From Anastatus disparis (taxonomy: Eukaryota > Arthropoda > Insecta > Hymenoptera > Eupelmidae), in the NCBI GenBank assembly GCA_017163975.1, contig JAFFSR010000004.1, forward strand, positions 2,232,001-2,296,000: a DNA stretch of 64,000 bases. Direction: 5' to 3'. This document shows, piece by piece, positions 9,430 through 19,170 of the stretch. Under the pieces are notes generated by a model. The model made no database searches. It was not told the DNA's origin and was given only the letters and a program-made list of their open reading frames with translations. Every line of letters begins with the position of its first letter. Within the stretch, counting starts at the first letter, position 1. Made by a program: the position numbers and the translations under genes.

Positions 9430-10536
9430 ATGAATCTTGAGCTACTCTTTGATCCAAATACTCTCTCAATGAAGCAACTGGTGCAAGCCATCGACCAGTG
9501 CCGACACACCTTGACCAATTTAAAAGCAACCTTGCAAAGGCACCGCGCAAATCTCTCTGATAAAATGAAAACCTCACCGATCCCTAACAATGAAACAGCA
9601 AACTTTATATCCACTGAAACCTCACACGTAAGTACACCAAATAACAATAATACTTTAAAAAATCCTGCAGTTAAAACTGCAACCAACACACAAATACAGT
9701 CCTCTTCCTACAACTCTCAAATAAACCACCCAAACAAACGCCGACGCGATGCTACCTCCTCAGAGTCTTCGGACTCTTCTTCTTCGGAAGAAGAAGAAAA
9801 CTCTAATTCAAAACGTAGTCCCCCTCTTATCTGCATCCTTAACAAAGAACTTTGGCCACAAATCAACGCCAAAATCAATTCCTCCGACATCGAAGTCTGC
9901 AAAGCGAAGAACACCTCCAAATCAGTCATGGTTTATACCAAAACAGTAAACGATTTTCGTTCCCTAACCGCCCAATTCGATAAAAAGAAAATTCAATACA
10001 CCACCAATCAATTGGAAGAAGACAAGGACCTCATCGTAATCATCAGAGGAGTCACTGAAACAATACCAGAAAAAGACATATTAGACGAACTTACTACTAA
10101 AATTCCCGCAGTTAGAAGCGTTTACAGGATGAAGAGAGGAGATAGAATCTGGCCCCTAGTCGCAGTTTATCTCGATCCATCCGTCCCATCAGCAAAAACA
10201 ATCTTTTACTTGAGTAACCTACAAGGTTTAAGCATAACTGTAGAAGCCAAACGTAAATCCAACGCAACCCCAATATGCCGTCGCTGTCTTGGATACCTCT
10301 ACACAGCAAACTACTGTCACGCAGACTGGCGATGCGCCTTCTGCTCTCAAATTTATGCTACTGCCTCCTACCGTACCAAGGATCAACCAAACGCTACTCC
10401 AATCTGTGCCAATTGTCAAGGCCCGCATCGAGCCACCTACGGTGGCTGTCCCAAAGTCCCGATAAGACCCCAAAAAAATCCCCCCACAATTCAACCAACC
10501 CCTAATACACCTACACTGAAAAAAATTCGGGGATAA
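9430..10536 (+). pseudogene. LINE ORF1 (gag-like), tail cut off by a MITE
   Basis: ORF1 encodes the RNA-binding protein of the element. The ATG at 9430 follows ACCACC (good context). Visible are a coiled-coil-prone N-terminus, a low-complexity Ser/Glu stretch near residues 114-128, a PRE_C2HC-type region (about 205-275) and zinc knuckles from about residue 283. The first knuckle has Tyr in place of His (GYLYTANYC), and the second has lost both His and its last Cys (SQIYATASY). The third, CANCQGPHRATYGGC, is intact. The final residues and stop come from the MITE inserted at 10514. The original tail continues at 10889. Confidence 0.88.
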
Positions 10537-10886
10537 CAGTTGTACTAAATGCCAACGCGCAGCCGTCTTACGCATAACAGAGATCCTTGCTACGTTTTTG
10601 GGAAGTCTGCTATCTCAAAAATTAAAGCTAGAGCGCGTACGCTTAAGAGGGAAATCTAATATACACTGTTAAGATGACAACTATACGCCGTAGGTCGTCT
10701 GCTTTCCTAAATTCTAACAGCAGACTTCTCAAAGGCCGGTACGTCGTCGCGTTTCAGTTGTTTATACATATACTCGCTTAAAAAGGTATATCAACGGTCC
10801 TAAATTTTAAAACATACGGACGAATGTGCGTTTCGTACAGCGACACTACGCTGCGGTAACGGAGAGTTCCCGTACTTTTTTCAGTG
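10514..10886. mobile_element. 373-bp MITE with TA target duplication (Tc1/mariner-like)
   Basis: Terminal inverted repeats begin CACTGAAAAAA on both strands, and similarity continues imperfectly for about 20 bp. TA lies on each side (10512-10513 and 10887-10888). The allelic copy at 1-1127 has the uninterrupted site, CCTATTAG, so insertion and the TA duplication are directly shown. No transposase frame exists inside. TA duplication points to the Tc1/mariner superfamily; the autonomous partner is not in the window. Confidence 0.88.
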
Positions 10887-10888
10887 TA

Positions 10889-11124
10889 TTAGAAAGCCCC
10901 TCCTCCGAAACCCCAACGTTAGCTATGCCAAGATAGCCAACTCCCAACCTGCCTCTCGTCCACAAAATATATCTCAACTACAACATCAGTCCCAACCTCC
11001 AACACAGCCAACCCCGGTATCGAATCTACTCAAAGTGATTCGAAACCAAAACCCAAAAGCTCAACTTCTCAAGCAGCTTTTTCGTAACTTCTTCGACTCC
11101 TTGCTTCCAATCATCAGTCAATAA
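10889..11124 (+). pseudogene. displaced C-terminal part of LINE ORF1
   Basis: Across the MITE target site the ORF1 frame resumes right of 10888 and stays open to TAA at 11122-11124. It encodes a Gln/Pro-rich stretch and ends FFDSLLPIISQ. It overlaps the start of ORF2 in another frame, the usual compact Jockey arrangement. The unoccupied site in the minus-strand copy (around 800-815) shows that the two pieces were once continuous. Confidence 0.8.
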
Positions 11125-14100
11125 AGACGAAACCCTTAAAATCCTTACTTGGAATGCTAACAGCATTCTGTCGCAAAATAGAACAAAAGTTACAGAGCTC
11201 GAGGTCCTTCTCGAGTCTAACTACATCGATGTTGCCACGATAACCGAGACTCACCTAAACCCTAATAAGAATCTATTCATACCCAACTTTACGCTATACA
11301 AAAAAGATCGCCCTAACTCACAAGGAGGTGGCGTTGCTGCCCTTGTTAGAAATTCTATTCGTCACAAACCTATCAGCATCAATACGGCCATCACCTGCGA
11401 AGTGGTTGGCATTCAAACCGAATTCGCAAATAAGTCCCGCCGTATCTTCTCTCTTTACTCTCCCCCAAACACCAATAATATGTCCGAGATCCCCCTACTT
11501 TTCGATTCAAATACTCCCACCGTCGTTGCTGGAGACCTGAATGCCAAAAACAAGCATTGGGGTTGTCTCTCAAACAACACTAAAGGAAACTCTCTCTGGA
11601 GTTCTCACCTTCGCCACAATTTCTCTATCGAGGCCCCTGCCTCCCCAACACACTTCCCTGGTACTACTAATCATCAACCAGAAATTTTAGATATTTTTCT
11701 CAAAAAATATCTCTCTCGACAAGGACCCTTGGACCTGCGCAGAGTTAAATTCAGACCACAATCCGGTATATATCGAAATATCAATAAATCCTACTCTCAA
11801 TCCTCCCACCAAAACAAGCATCGATTTTCTTCATCTAAAATACATTCTCGAAACATCCTCCTTCAAATGCAGTCAGATACACTCCATCGAAGATATCGAT
11901 GCAGCCATCCTGAATCTCACAAACGAGGTAACCAACTCTATAAAAGAGGCCAGCTCATCCATCATCCCAAATCCCGCAAAACAAACCTTCCCAGTTCTAC
12001 AAAAAAGCTAATCGTAACGAAAAATAGAATCCGTAAACTCTGGCAAACTTATCGAAACCCTATACATCGTACTCGCTTAAACGCTATCCAAAAAGAACTC
12101 GCCTCAGCTCTTAAAGGAACAAATGACCTTGCATTCGAAAACTATATAGCTGAAGCCGAGGCCAACCCTAAAAGCAATTGGAAAATTATCAAATCCCTCC
12201 ACAATCGCAAAACTCACTTACCTGCTTTAAAAAGAGACAATATTTCCTACTCTCTTGATGAAGAGAAAGCTGAAATCTCCGCGGATTCACTAGAAGAACA
12301 ATGCTCTTCACTCCCCAGCTCGAACGAAACTTCTCTTTTCCACGAACACGTTACTGAGACTGTGCATGATTTTCAATATTCTGACGCCGAAGTCCAACAC
12401 ACTTCCCCCCATGAAATCTCGAAAATCATTCACTCCCTAAAAAATAGAAAAGCTCCAGGCTCTGACGGCATTGGAAACGGAGTTCTCAAAATTCTTCCCC
12501 ACAAACACATTGTCGCTATTACCAACATTGTCAATGCAATGTTGAGATTACGATACTTTCCCAAAGCTTGGAAAGAAGCAATAGTTATCCTAATTCCTAA
12601 ACCCGGTAAGCCCTTAAGCTCTGCATCTAGCTATCGACCCATCAATCTACTCTCCTCTTTAAGTAAAATAGCCGAACAAGTCATTCGCCATCGTATTGAT
12701 CAATTCGTTGAAGAAAGAAGTATCGTCCCCGAATTTAAACATGGATTCCGCAGAAAACATGGCTCAGTTCACCAACTCCTCCGTGTGTCGGAGTTCATAG
12801 CCGACAATCTCAACAAGAGAAAACATATTAGCGTGCTTTGGCTAGATGTAAAACAAGCCTTTGACAGAGTCTGGCACGAAGGTCTAATCTACAAACTCAT
12901 TAAACTAGAATTTCCACACTACCTCATAGACATCATCAAATCCTGTCTCACAGACAGGACCATTCGGGTCCGTGTGGGTAAGTCTCTCTCTTCTCCCAGA
13001 CCCATAACTGCAGGGATTCCCCAAGGTTCAAAAATCTCTCCTCCTCTCTTTAATATATTCTCTTACGACTACCCTAAGGACAATAAAGTTCTAGTAGCTT
13101 AATATGCCGATGACTCTGCCCTCATTTATATCTCAAAAGTCATCACACATTGTTCTTCCGTACTAAACAAATTCACTCCAGAAGTGGTAAGATGGTACCA
13201 CACTTGGAGAGCAGCAATCAATGAATTCAAATCTGTTGCCATATTCTTTTCTCGACGAAATCGTATTCCTTCAAATCTCCTAATTAACAACCATCGTGTT
13301 GACTGGAGTTCTTCAGCCAAATACCTGGGTGTTACTTTCGATCGTAAACTCACGTGACAAAAACAAATCGACTCAGTCCGAGCCAAATGCCAAGGTGCTT
13401 ATGCTGCCTTAAGAGGCGGTCGGAACCAAATCGGTGACTTAGTTCGGTGCTTGTAATAAATGCTTATAATAATTTATTCATTTATTAATATGGTAAAAGT
13501 ATAGTCATTTTCTCTAGTCATGTATATAAAGAATTATTTAAAATAGTTAAAGCCACAAAAATATACAAAATATTGTCATAAAGCGAAAAATGCCACCTAA
13601 CAATCGACACGACAGTTTTTTGCATGCGGTATACGTCAAGTCAGTTTGATATTTGTAATAAATGCTTATAATAATTTATTTACTTATTCATATGGTAAAA
13701 ATATAGTCATTTCCTCTAGTCATGTATATAAAGAATAATTTGAAATAGTTTGAGCCATAAAAATATAAAAAATATTATCGTAAAGCGAAAAATGCTGACT
13801 TGATATATACCGCAAGTCACCGATTTGGTTCCGACCGCCTCTTAAAGCCTTTTTTCAGTAATAAATCATTAACTAAGAAAACAAAAGCCCGCTCTTTTAA
13901 TGCCATTATCCGCAGTATTTGCACTCACGCGATCCCAATATGGGGATCCGCAAACCCTAACCGTATAGCTAAACTCCAAGGCACCTACATGCACCTCCTG
14001 CGCTCCTCTCTTCAGATCCCCTGGTTTATTCGAAATAATCAAATCTTAAAAGAAACCGGAATCGACTCAATTCCAGAAGCAGCGAACAAACACGCTGCGA

Positions 14101-14216
14101 ATCTCCGTCTCTTGATCTCTAAACATAGCAATCCTAGCATAAAATTTCTTGTAAATTACCGGCGTAAATCCAACGATCGATTCAGAAGGCCATGCTCTCT
14201 GATTCGATCTCCATAA
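11039..14216 (+). pseudogene. LINE ORF2: endonuclease-reverse transcriptase, broken
   Basis: The frame opens after TGA at 11036. The APE-type endonuclease shows TWNANS, TETHL and GDLNAKNKHWG, but its last catalytic motif, SDHNP, is encoded at 11751-11765 in another frame, so residues from about 11700 to 12000 are read out of frame between two compensating frameshifts. The second lies at an A-run near 12005. The reverse transcriptase follows (APGSDGI, SYRPINLLS, LWLDVKQAFDRVWH, GIPQGSKISPPLF). TAA at 13100-13102 sits directly before YADD, the catalytic box. TGA follows near 13355, and then comes the TTAA MITE. The C-terminal part resumes at 13842 and ends TAA near 14216. The protein cannot be active from this copy. 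Confidence 0.9.
13413..13841. mobile_element. 429-bp MITE with TTAA target duplication (piggyBac-like)
   Basis: Near-perfect terminal inverted repeats of about 28 bp start GAGGCGGTCGGAACCAAATC and are flanked by TTAA at 13409-13412 and 13842-13845. Removing the element plus one TTAA restores the ORF2 frame exactly, which confirms the boundaries. Inside are two direct copies (about 13449-13590 and 13652-13793) of an AT-rich segment starting GTAATAAATGCTTATAATAA. TTAA duplication suggests mobilisation by a piggyBac-type transposase. There is no coding capacity. Confidence 0.92.
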
Positions 14217-14417
14217 CCTTTCTTCACTAATCTGACTTTAAACAGTCTATTTTCGTGTTTCACAATTCGCGCGAGAGCCATACAGTCCCCGCTGTATGAG
14301 CCACCGTTGTCTCTCAATTTTCTTCTTCTTAAGATTCATAACCATTTTGGTTGGAAACCTACGGGGAGGTGGTTTTAGTCGGTAGGCACCTGCGGGTGAA
14401 TCCGACACTACGCGCAA
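14217..14417 (+). other. LINE 3' UTR and junction with Polinton
   Basis: About 200 bp of GC-richer sequence follows the ORF2 stop, with GGTGGTTTTAGTCGGTAGG near 14370. At about 14418 the sequence changes into an open frame of Polinton polymerase. The exact junction cannot be fixed by eye, because there is no poly-A tail and no visible target duplication. Confidence 0.55.
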
Positions 14418-15708
14418 GTTAATAAGTCTCTGGAAGAGCATCCTGCTATAAAAGTTAATACAACGTTGGCTGCTGAATATATGATTGTGAAAGATGATAT
14501 TCAAACTTATGACATCAAGTATTTCAATGCAAAGACTGCTTATATATATTCAACAACTAACCTCGATGACTGGTATGCATTGAACAACCCATCAGAACTG
14601 ACATGAAAAAATTTGCTGAACAGCAATCGGACTGGACTCTACGAGCAATTCTGAATTTAGTTGTGAATATTAATAAATATAATCCAATGAGAGGAAGTAA
14701 TTCGTACGTTCAAATGCCTGATTTTATTAAGAAAAAGAGAGCTTGTATAAACATTGAGAATAGAGATGATCAGTGTTCCAAGTGGGCTATTCTGTCAGCT
14801 TTACATCCTGTGCTCAAAAATGCAGACCGTGTGTCTTCGTATAAAAAGTATGAAGATGAATTGAATTTTGACGGAATAGAGTTTCCAGTGGATCCAAAAG
14901 ATGTTGGAAAATTTGAAAAATAAAATGATATATCCGTAAAAATTTATTCTTTGAAAAAGACTGGAAATAAGTTCATTGTTCTACCCCGACATGTGACGTC
15001 AAACAAGAAAGATAGACATGTAAATCTTCTTTTAGTTGAGAAATATTACGTTGATGAAGACGAAGAAGAAGAAGAAGAACTTGACGACTCTTTTAACATC
15101 ATTGATTATAAACATCACTATGTTTGGATCAAAAATCTTTCTCGATTGGTAGGAAGTCAACTGAATGCAAAAAGTCACAAAATGCACATTTGTGATCGAT
15201 GTTTGCATTATTTTTTAACGGCTGAAAAATTAGCAGCACACGTTATTGACTGCGAGAATTTAAACAAATGCAAAATTACTCTTCCAGACAAAAGAGATAG
15301 TATACTGAAATTTAAAAATTTTACAAACAACATTCCTGTACCGTTTGTGATTTATGCTGACTTCGAATGCTTACTTCGATCAATAGAAAATGAAAAACGC
15401 ACCTATTAACTGCATGAGGCTTTCAGCGTTGGATATTTCGTCAAGTGTAACTACGATGACGCTTTATCAGAATACAAAAGTTACAGACAAAATGATCTGT
15501 TAGACAAAGCACCTGCCAAATGGTTTGTGGAAAATCTACACGCGTTAGCCTTGAAATTGCAAGATATGTATAAGAATCCACGACCAATGAGAGATTTGAC
15601 ACCATTAGAAAAGATACGATTTGATAGTGCACGTTTGTGCCATATCTGTCAAAAACCTTTCACTCATGGAGAAAAGAAAGTGAGAGATCACTGTCATCTC
15701 ACTGGAGA

Positions 15709-15768
15709 GTAAGTATCAATATTTTTTACAATCTTTATTAATTCTTGACTAAACAAACATTTTTTCAG
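15709..15768 (+). other. spliceosomal intron 1 in polymerase B
   Basis: GTAAGTATC...TTTTTTCAG, 60 bp and AT-rich. Splicing joins GGAGA to ATATCGTGG and gives the continuous conserved segment HLTGEYRGPAHNACN. Unspliced, the frame stops at the donor (GAG TAA). Confidence 0.9.
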
Positions 15769-16441
15769 ATATCGTGGACCTGCTCATAATGCATGTAATA
15801 TAATGTATCAAGATTTCCGCACGATACCAGTGATTTTTCATAACCTGAGTGGCTACGATGCGCACATTTTTATCAAAGAGATCGCTACATGCTTCCCTGG
15901 GCGAGCGACTCTTCTTCCACAAACAAAGGAAAAATACATTTCTTTCACAAAGTTTGTGGAAGGGACAGACATTAACTTGCGCTTTATCGACTCGTTCCGA
16001 TTCATGGCTTCATCGCTGGACAAGCTGTCTTCATACTTGGAGAAGCACGACATCGTAGATAAAGTTTTCCAGCAAACTGATGGATATTCCACTGATCAAA
16101 TTATGCTTTTAAAAAGAAAAGGTGTCTTCCCGTATGACTGCATCAGCTCTTTGAACAAGCTGGAAGAAATTGAACTTCCATCCAAAGAAAATTTCTACAG
16201 CAGCCTATACCAAGCTCACATAAGTGATGAAGATTATGAGCATGCAAAACAAGTTTGGCAGACATTCAATATTCAAACGCTTGGACAGTGTTCTGATTTA
16301 TATCTCAAAACTGATGTTTCACTCCTTGCTGAAGTGTTTGAGAATTTCAGAAAAAATTGTCTCGCGGCATACGACTTGGATCCTGCCCACTATTACACTA
16401 CTCCTGGATTGACGTGGGATGCTATGCTAAAGTATACTGAG

Positions 16442-16500
16442 GTAATGATTCAATTTTTTTTCCTATTTTATTTCTTTCATAACTAATATCAATGTTACAG
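16442..16500 (+). other. spliceosomal intron 2 in polymerase B
   Basis: GTAATGATT...TGTTACAG, 59 bp and T-rich. Splicing joins MLKYTE to VKLELLTDIDM, a continuous stretch of the palm domain. Its length is not a multiple of three, so splicing is needed to keep the frame. Confidence 0.9.
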
Positions 16501-17907
16501 GTAAAATTAGAGCTTTTGACTGATATCGACATGCTCATGTTCATCGAAAGAGATATACAAGGTGGGATCAGTCAATACTGCAATCGCTATGGTAAAATGA
16601 ATAATCCCTACATGGGACAAGACTATAATCCTAACGAGGATGAAAGATACCTGATGTACTTCGACGTCAATAACTTGTACGGTTGGGCCGTGACTGAGCC
16701 ATTACCATCTGGTGGCTTCAGATGGGTGGATAACCTGGACAGATATGACTTCTTTGATATCCTTGATGACTATCCATTCGGGTACATACTGGAAGTGGAC
16801 TTGGAATATCCTCAATCTCTACATGACGAACACAAGGATATGCCATTTTGCGCCGAGCACAGAGCGCCTGAAAATTCAAAACAGAAAAAATTAATGACCA
16901 CTTTACGCGACAAAGAGCGTTACGTGCTTCATTATCGAGCACTGAAGCAGGCATTACTTCATGGATTACGTCTCAAGAAAATTCATCGAGCACTCCAATT
17001 CGATCAAAGTCGCTAGCTCAAGAAATATATCGACTTAAACAGTGAGAAGAGAAAGAATGCCAAGAATGAGTTTGAGAAGATGCTCTTCAAACTTTTCAAT
17101 AACGCTGTTTATGGGAAAACCATGGAGAACGAGAGAAAACACGTCGATATCAAGCTCGTGAATAAGTGGAAAGGACGCTATGGTGCTGAGGCGCTCATCG
17201 CCAGACCAAATTTCAGTAGTTGTGCCATCTTCGATGAAAATCTTGTGGCTATTCAGCTCTTACGAACGGAAATTTGCATCAGAAAACCCATCTATATCGA
17301 GCTCTCGGTACTGGACTTGTCCAAGTCCTTGGTATACCGCTTCCATTACGATTACATGCTGGATAATGTTGCAAAAGGAGAAGGAAATTGCAAGCTATTG
17401 TATACAGATACCGATAGCTTGGTATACGAGATGACCAACATATATATGTATCAAATTATGAAAAGATACATCCACGAATTCGATACCTCTGACTACCCCC
17501 AGCCAAATCAGTTCAACATTCCTCCTGCCAATAAGAAAATTGTTGGTTTGATGAAGGACGAATGCAACGAGAACATCATGCTGGAATTCGTTGGACTGAG
17601 GAGTAAAATGTACAGCGTCAGATTCGAAAATCAGAAGACGATAAAGAAAGCCAAGGGAGTAAAGAGTTCGGTGGTCAAAGCAACCATCACTTTCGATCGT
17701 TACATCGATTGTTTGAAAACGAAAGAAATCAAGATTCGAGAACAGAGAAACATAAGATCTCGCAACCACTAACTGTACACTAAGAAGGAGATAAATATCG
17801 CTCTCAGTGCGCATGACGACAAAAGATTTCTTCAAGAAGAAACTGCGGACACTCTTCCTTGGGGCCACTACCTAGCAAGATCACGAAATCCAGAACCAGC
17901 TGATATC

Positions 17908-18027
17908 GAGCCTCTAGATCCTGGAGTGGGGGTAGCCGAGCCGCTGGATCCTGGAGTGGGGGTAGCTGAGCCACTAGATCCTGGAGTGGGGGTAGCTGAG
18001 CCGCTAGATCCTGGAGTGGGGGTAGTC
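17908..18027 (+). repeat. 30-bp minisatellite in polymerase C-terminus, four copies
   Basis: Four tandem 30-bp units, GC-rich, encode EPLDPGVGVA-type decapeptides in frame with the upstream polymerase. The units differ at only a few third positions, suggesting recent expansion. Confidence 0.92.
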
Positions 18028-18193
18028 GACGTGGTGGGGAGCGCTCCATATGAACAGGTGCAGAATCGGCCGAGCGTCATTCAGTTCGCTGACTCTTCAA
18101 GAAAAAACGCACTCAAGAGAGCCCACCAACCTACCAGTGAAGAAGAAGTAGGCAGTAACAAGAGATCCAAAAATTGACATTTCTTAAATTAAG

Positions 18194-18617
18194 GTTAGTA
18201 TAATTCTATTCATTTCAATATAGTATCAATACAGTATCAATATAGTATCAATAAAGTTCAAATACAGTATCAATACAGTATCAATACAGTATCAATACAG
18301 TATTAATATAGTATCAATACAGTATTAATATAGTATCAATACAGTATCAATACAGTATCAATATAGTATCAATACAGTATCAATATAGTATTAATATAGT
18401 ATCAATACAGTATTAATATAGTATCAATACAGTATCAATACAGTATTAATACAGTATTAATATAGTATCAATATAGTATCAATATAGTATCAATACAGTA
18501 TCAATACAGTATTAATATAGTATCAATACAGTATCAATACAGTATAAATACAGTATCAATAAAGTTTAAATATAGTATTATTATATTTTCAATCAAGAAT
18601 TTGTTTTTCTGTTACAG
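18194..18617 (+). other. candidate intron before the small OB-fold-like gene
   Basis: GTTAGTATA after AAG at 18193 and TTTTTCTGTTACAG ending at 18617 form plausible splice sites, 5 nt before the next ATG (18623). If used, the intron contains the whole 11-bp minisatellite and separates a 5' UTR exon from the coding exon, or links it to the polymerase transcript. Only the splice consensus supports this. Confidence 0.45.
18216..18568. repeat. 11-bp minisatellite, about 32 copies
   Basis: Tandem units of TACAGTATCAA / TATAGTATCAA with occasional ATTAA and AAAGTTCAAA variants. The order of C/T and C/T variants suggests higher-order duplications of two- and three-unit blocks. There are no spacers, so this is not CRISPR. 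Confidence 0.95.
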
Positions 18618-18622
18618 ATAAG

Positions 18623-18922
18623 ATGGACATTTCTAAATTAAACGTCATTGCCCGAGGAGGATTTCTTCCTACTAAAAAGATCACTGAACTGACAGAAGGC
18701 ACTTCCTACACGGTCACATATTTGAGACAAGTGAAAACTCGCTTTGGACCTAAGATTGTAGCAGAACTATGTCAAGAAATGCAAATCTTCTTACCTAAAA
18801 AAGTGTCGGAAGTTCTTGAAAAAGATCAAGAGTTTTTTGAAAGAATGCAGTATGCTGCTAATAAACTTAAACTTTGTGTAGTGTTCAAAGGAGGTTATGT
18901 CCTCGAATTTTGTAGTGTTTAG
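18623..18922 (+). CDS. small Polinton-linked protein, OB-fold-like (putative ssDNA binding)
   Basis: An intact 99-residue frame starting MDISKLNVIARGGF. The middle part (Y-T-V-T-Y-L-R-Q-V-K-T-R-F-G then IVAEL then QIFLPKKV) has alternating beta-strand character with a Thr-X-Phe-Gly turn, as in OB-fold nucleic-acid-binding proteins, and the C-terminus ends in two short strands. It lies just downstream of polymerase B on the same strand. A single-strand DNA-binding role in replication is an inference from size, fold impression and position; no family assignment is certain. Unlike most neighbours it has no stop or frameshift. Confidence 0.6.
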   Translation: MDISKLNVIARGGFLPTKKITELTEGTSYTVTYLRQVKTRFGPKIVAELCQEMQIFLPKKVSEVLEKDQEFFERMQYAANKLKLCVVFKGGYVLEFCSV

Positions 18923-19170
18923 TGTGTGTATAATAAGTGTATAGTTATGAGTGTTTTATTCAAATAAGTGTTTAATTATTAAAATAAATGTTACAATAAA
19001 TTTTGTTTGATTTTAAAAAGTGTTTATTTATTTCGTATTATCCAATATACATTATTAAATACAAGATTTATGATATATATAAGCTCAAATGCTCTGATTA
19101 AAATGACACTGGATTTTTTGTGAGTATTAATTCTATATAAAATAACTAATTTCATTTTAATACAAAATAC

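Larger units (their letters stand above)
9190..14417 (+). mobile_element. Jockey-clade non-LTR retrotransposon, near full length, inactive
   Basis: The element has a GC-richer 5' leader (from about 9190), ORF1 with PRE_C2HC-like and zinc-knuckle regions, ORF2 with APE endonuclease and reverse transcriptase, and a 3' UTR ending near 14417. No RNase H is seen, and the C-terminal motif around PWFIRNNQILKE is typical of Jockey relatives. Two nested MITEs (10514-10886 and 13413-13841) plus frameshifts and stops make it inactive. Both ends are approximate: no clear target duplication or poly-A tail is visible, and the 3' end abuts Polinton polymerase sequence. Confidence 0.88.
14418..18177 (+). pseudogene. 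PolB: Polinton protein-primed DNA polymerase B
   Basis: This would copy the element by protein-primed synthesis. The core motifs are present: exonuclease-type YADFEC near 15354, DVNNLYGWA (motif A) near 16663, KLFNNAVYGKTMEN (motif B) near 17089, and YTDTDS (motif C) near 17402. A His/Cys region, CHICQKPF...DHCHLTGE, precedes intron 1. Damage: a frameshift at about 14603, then a single frame (allowing for introns at 15709-15768 and 16442-16500) with in-frame TAA 14921, TAA 15407, TAG 17014 and TAA 17770. After the last stop the frame continues through LPWGHYLA, four 10-residue repeats and a basic tail to TGA at about 18177. The N-terminal part is missing. Identity as Polinton polymerase is secure; the gene is dead. 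Confidence 0.95.

Noticed and set aside
11402..13102. One intact 566-codon ORF2 protein
   Set aside because: The endonuclease SDHNP motif is in another frame and the region 11700-12000 reads as non-homologous sequence, so the long open frame is partly fortuitous.
17395..18080. Minus-strand frames opposite polymerase B and its repeat array
   Set aside because: They are shadows of the GC-rich coding strand; the plus strand carries the conserved polymerase motifs.
18216..18568. CRISPR-like array
   Set aside because: Units are 11 bp, contiguous and without unique spacers, in a eukaryotic context; it is a minisatellite.
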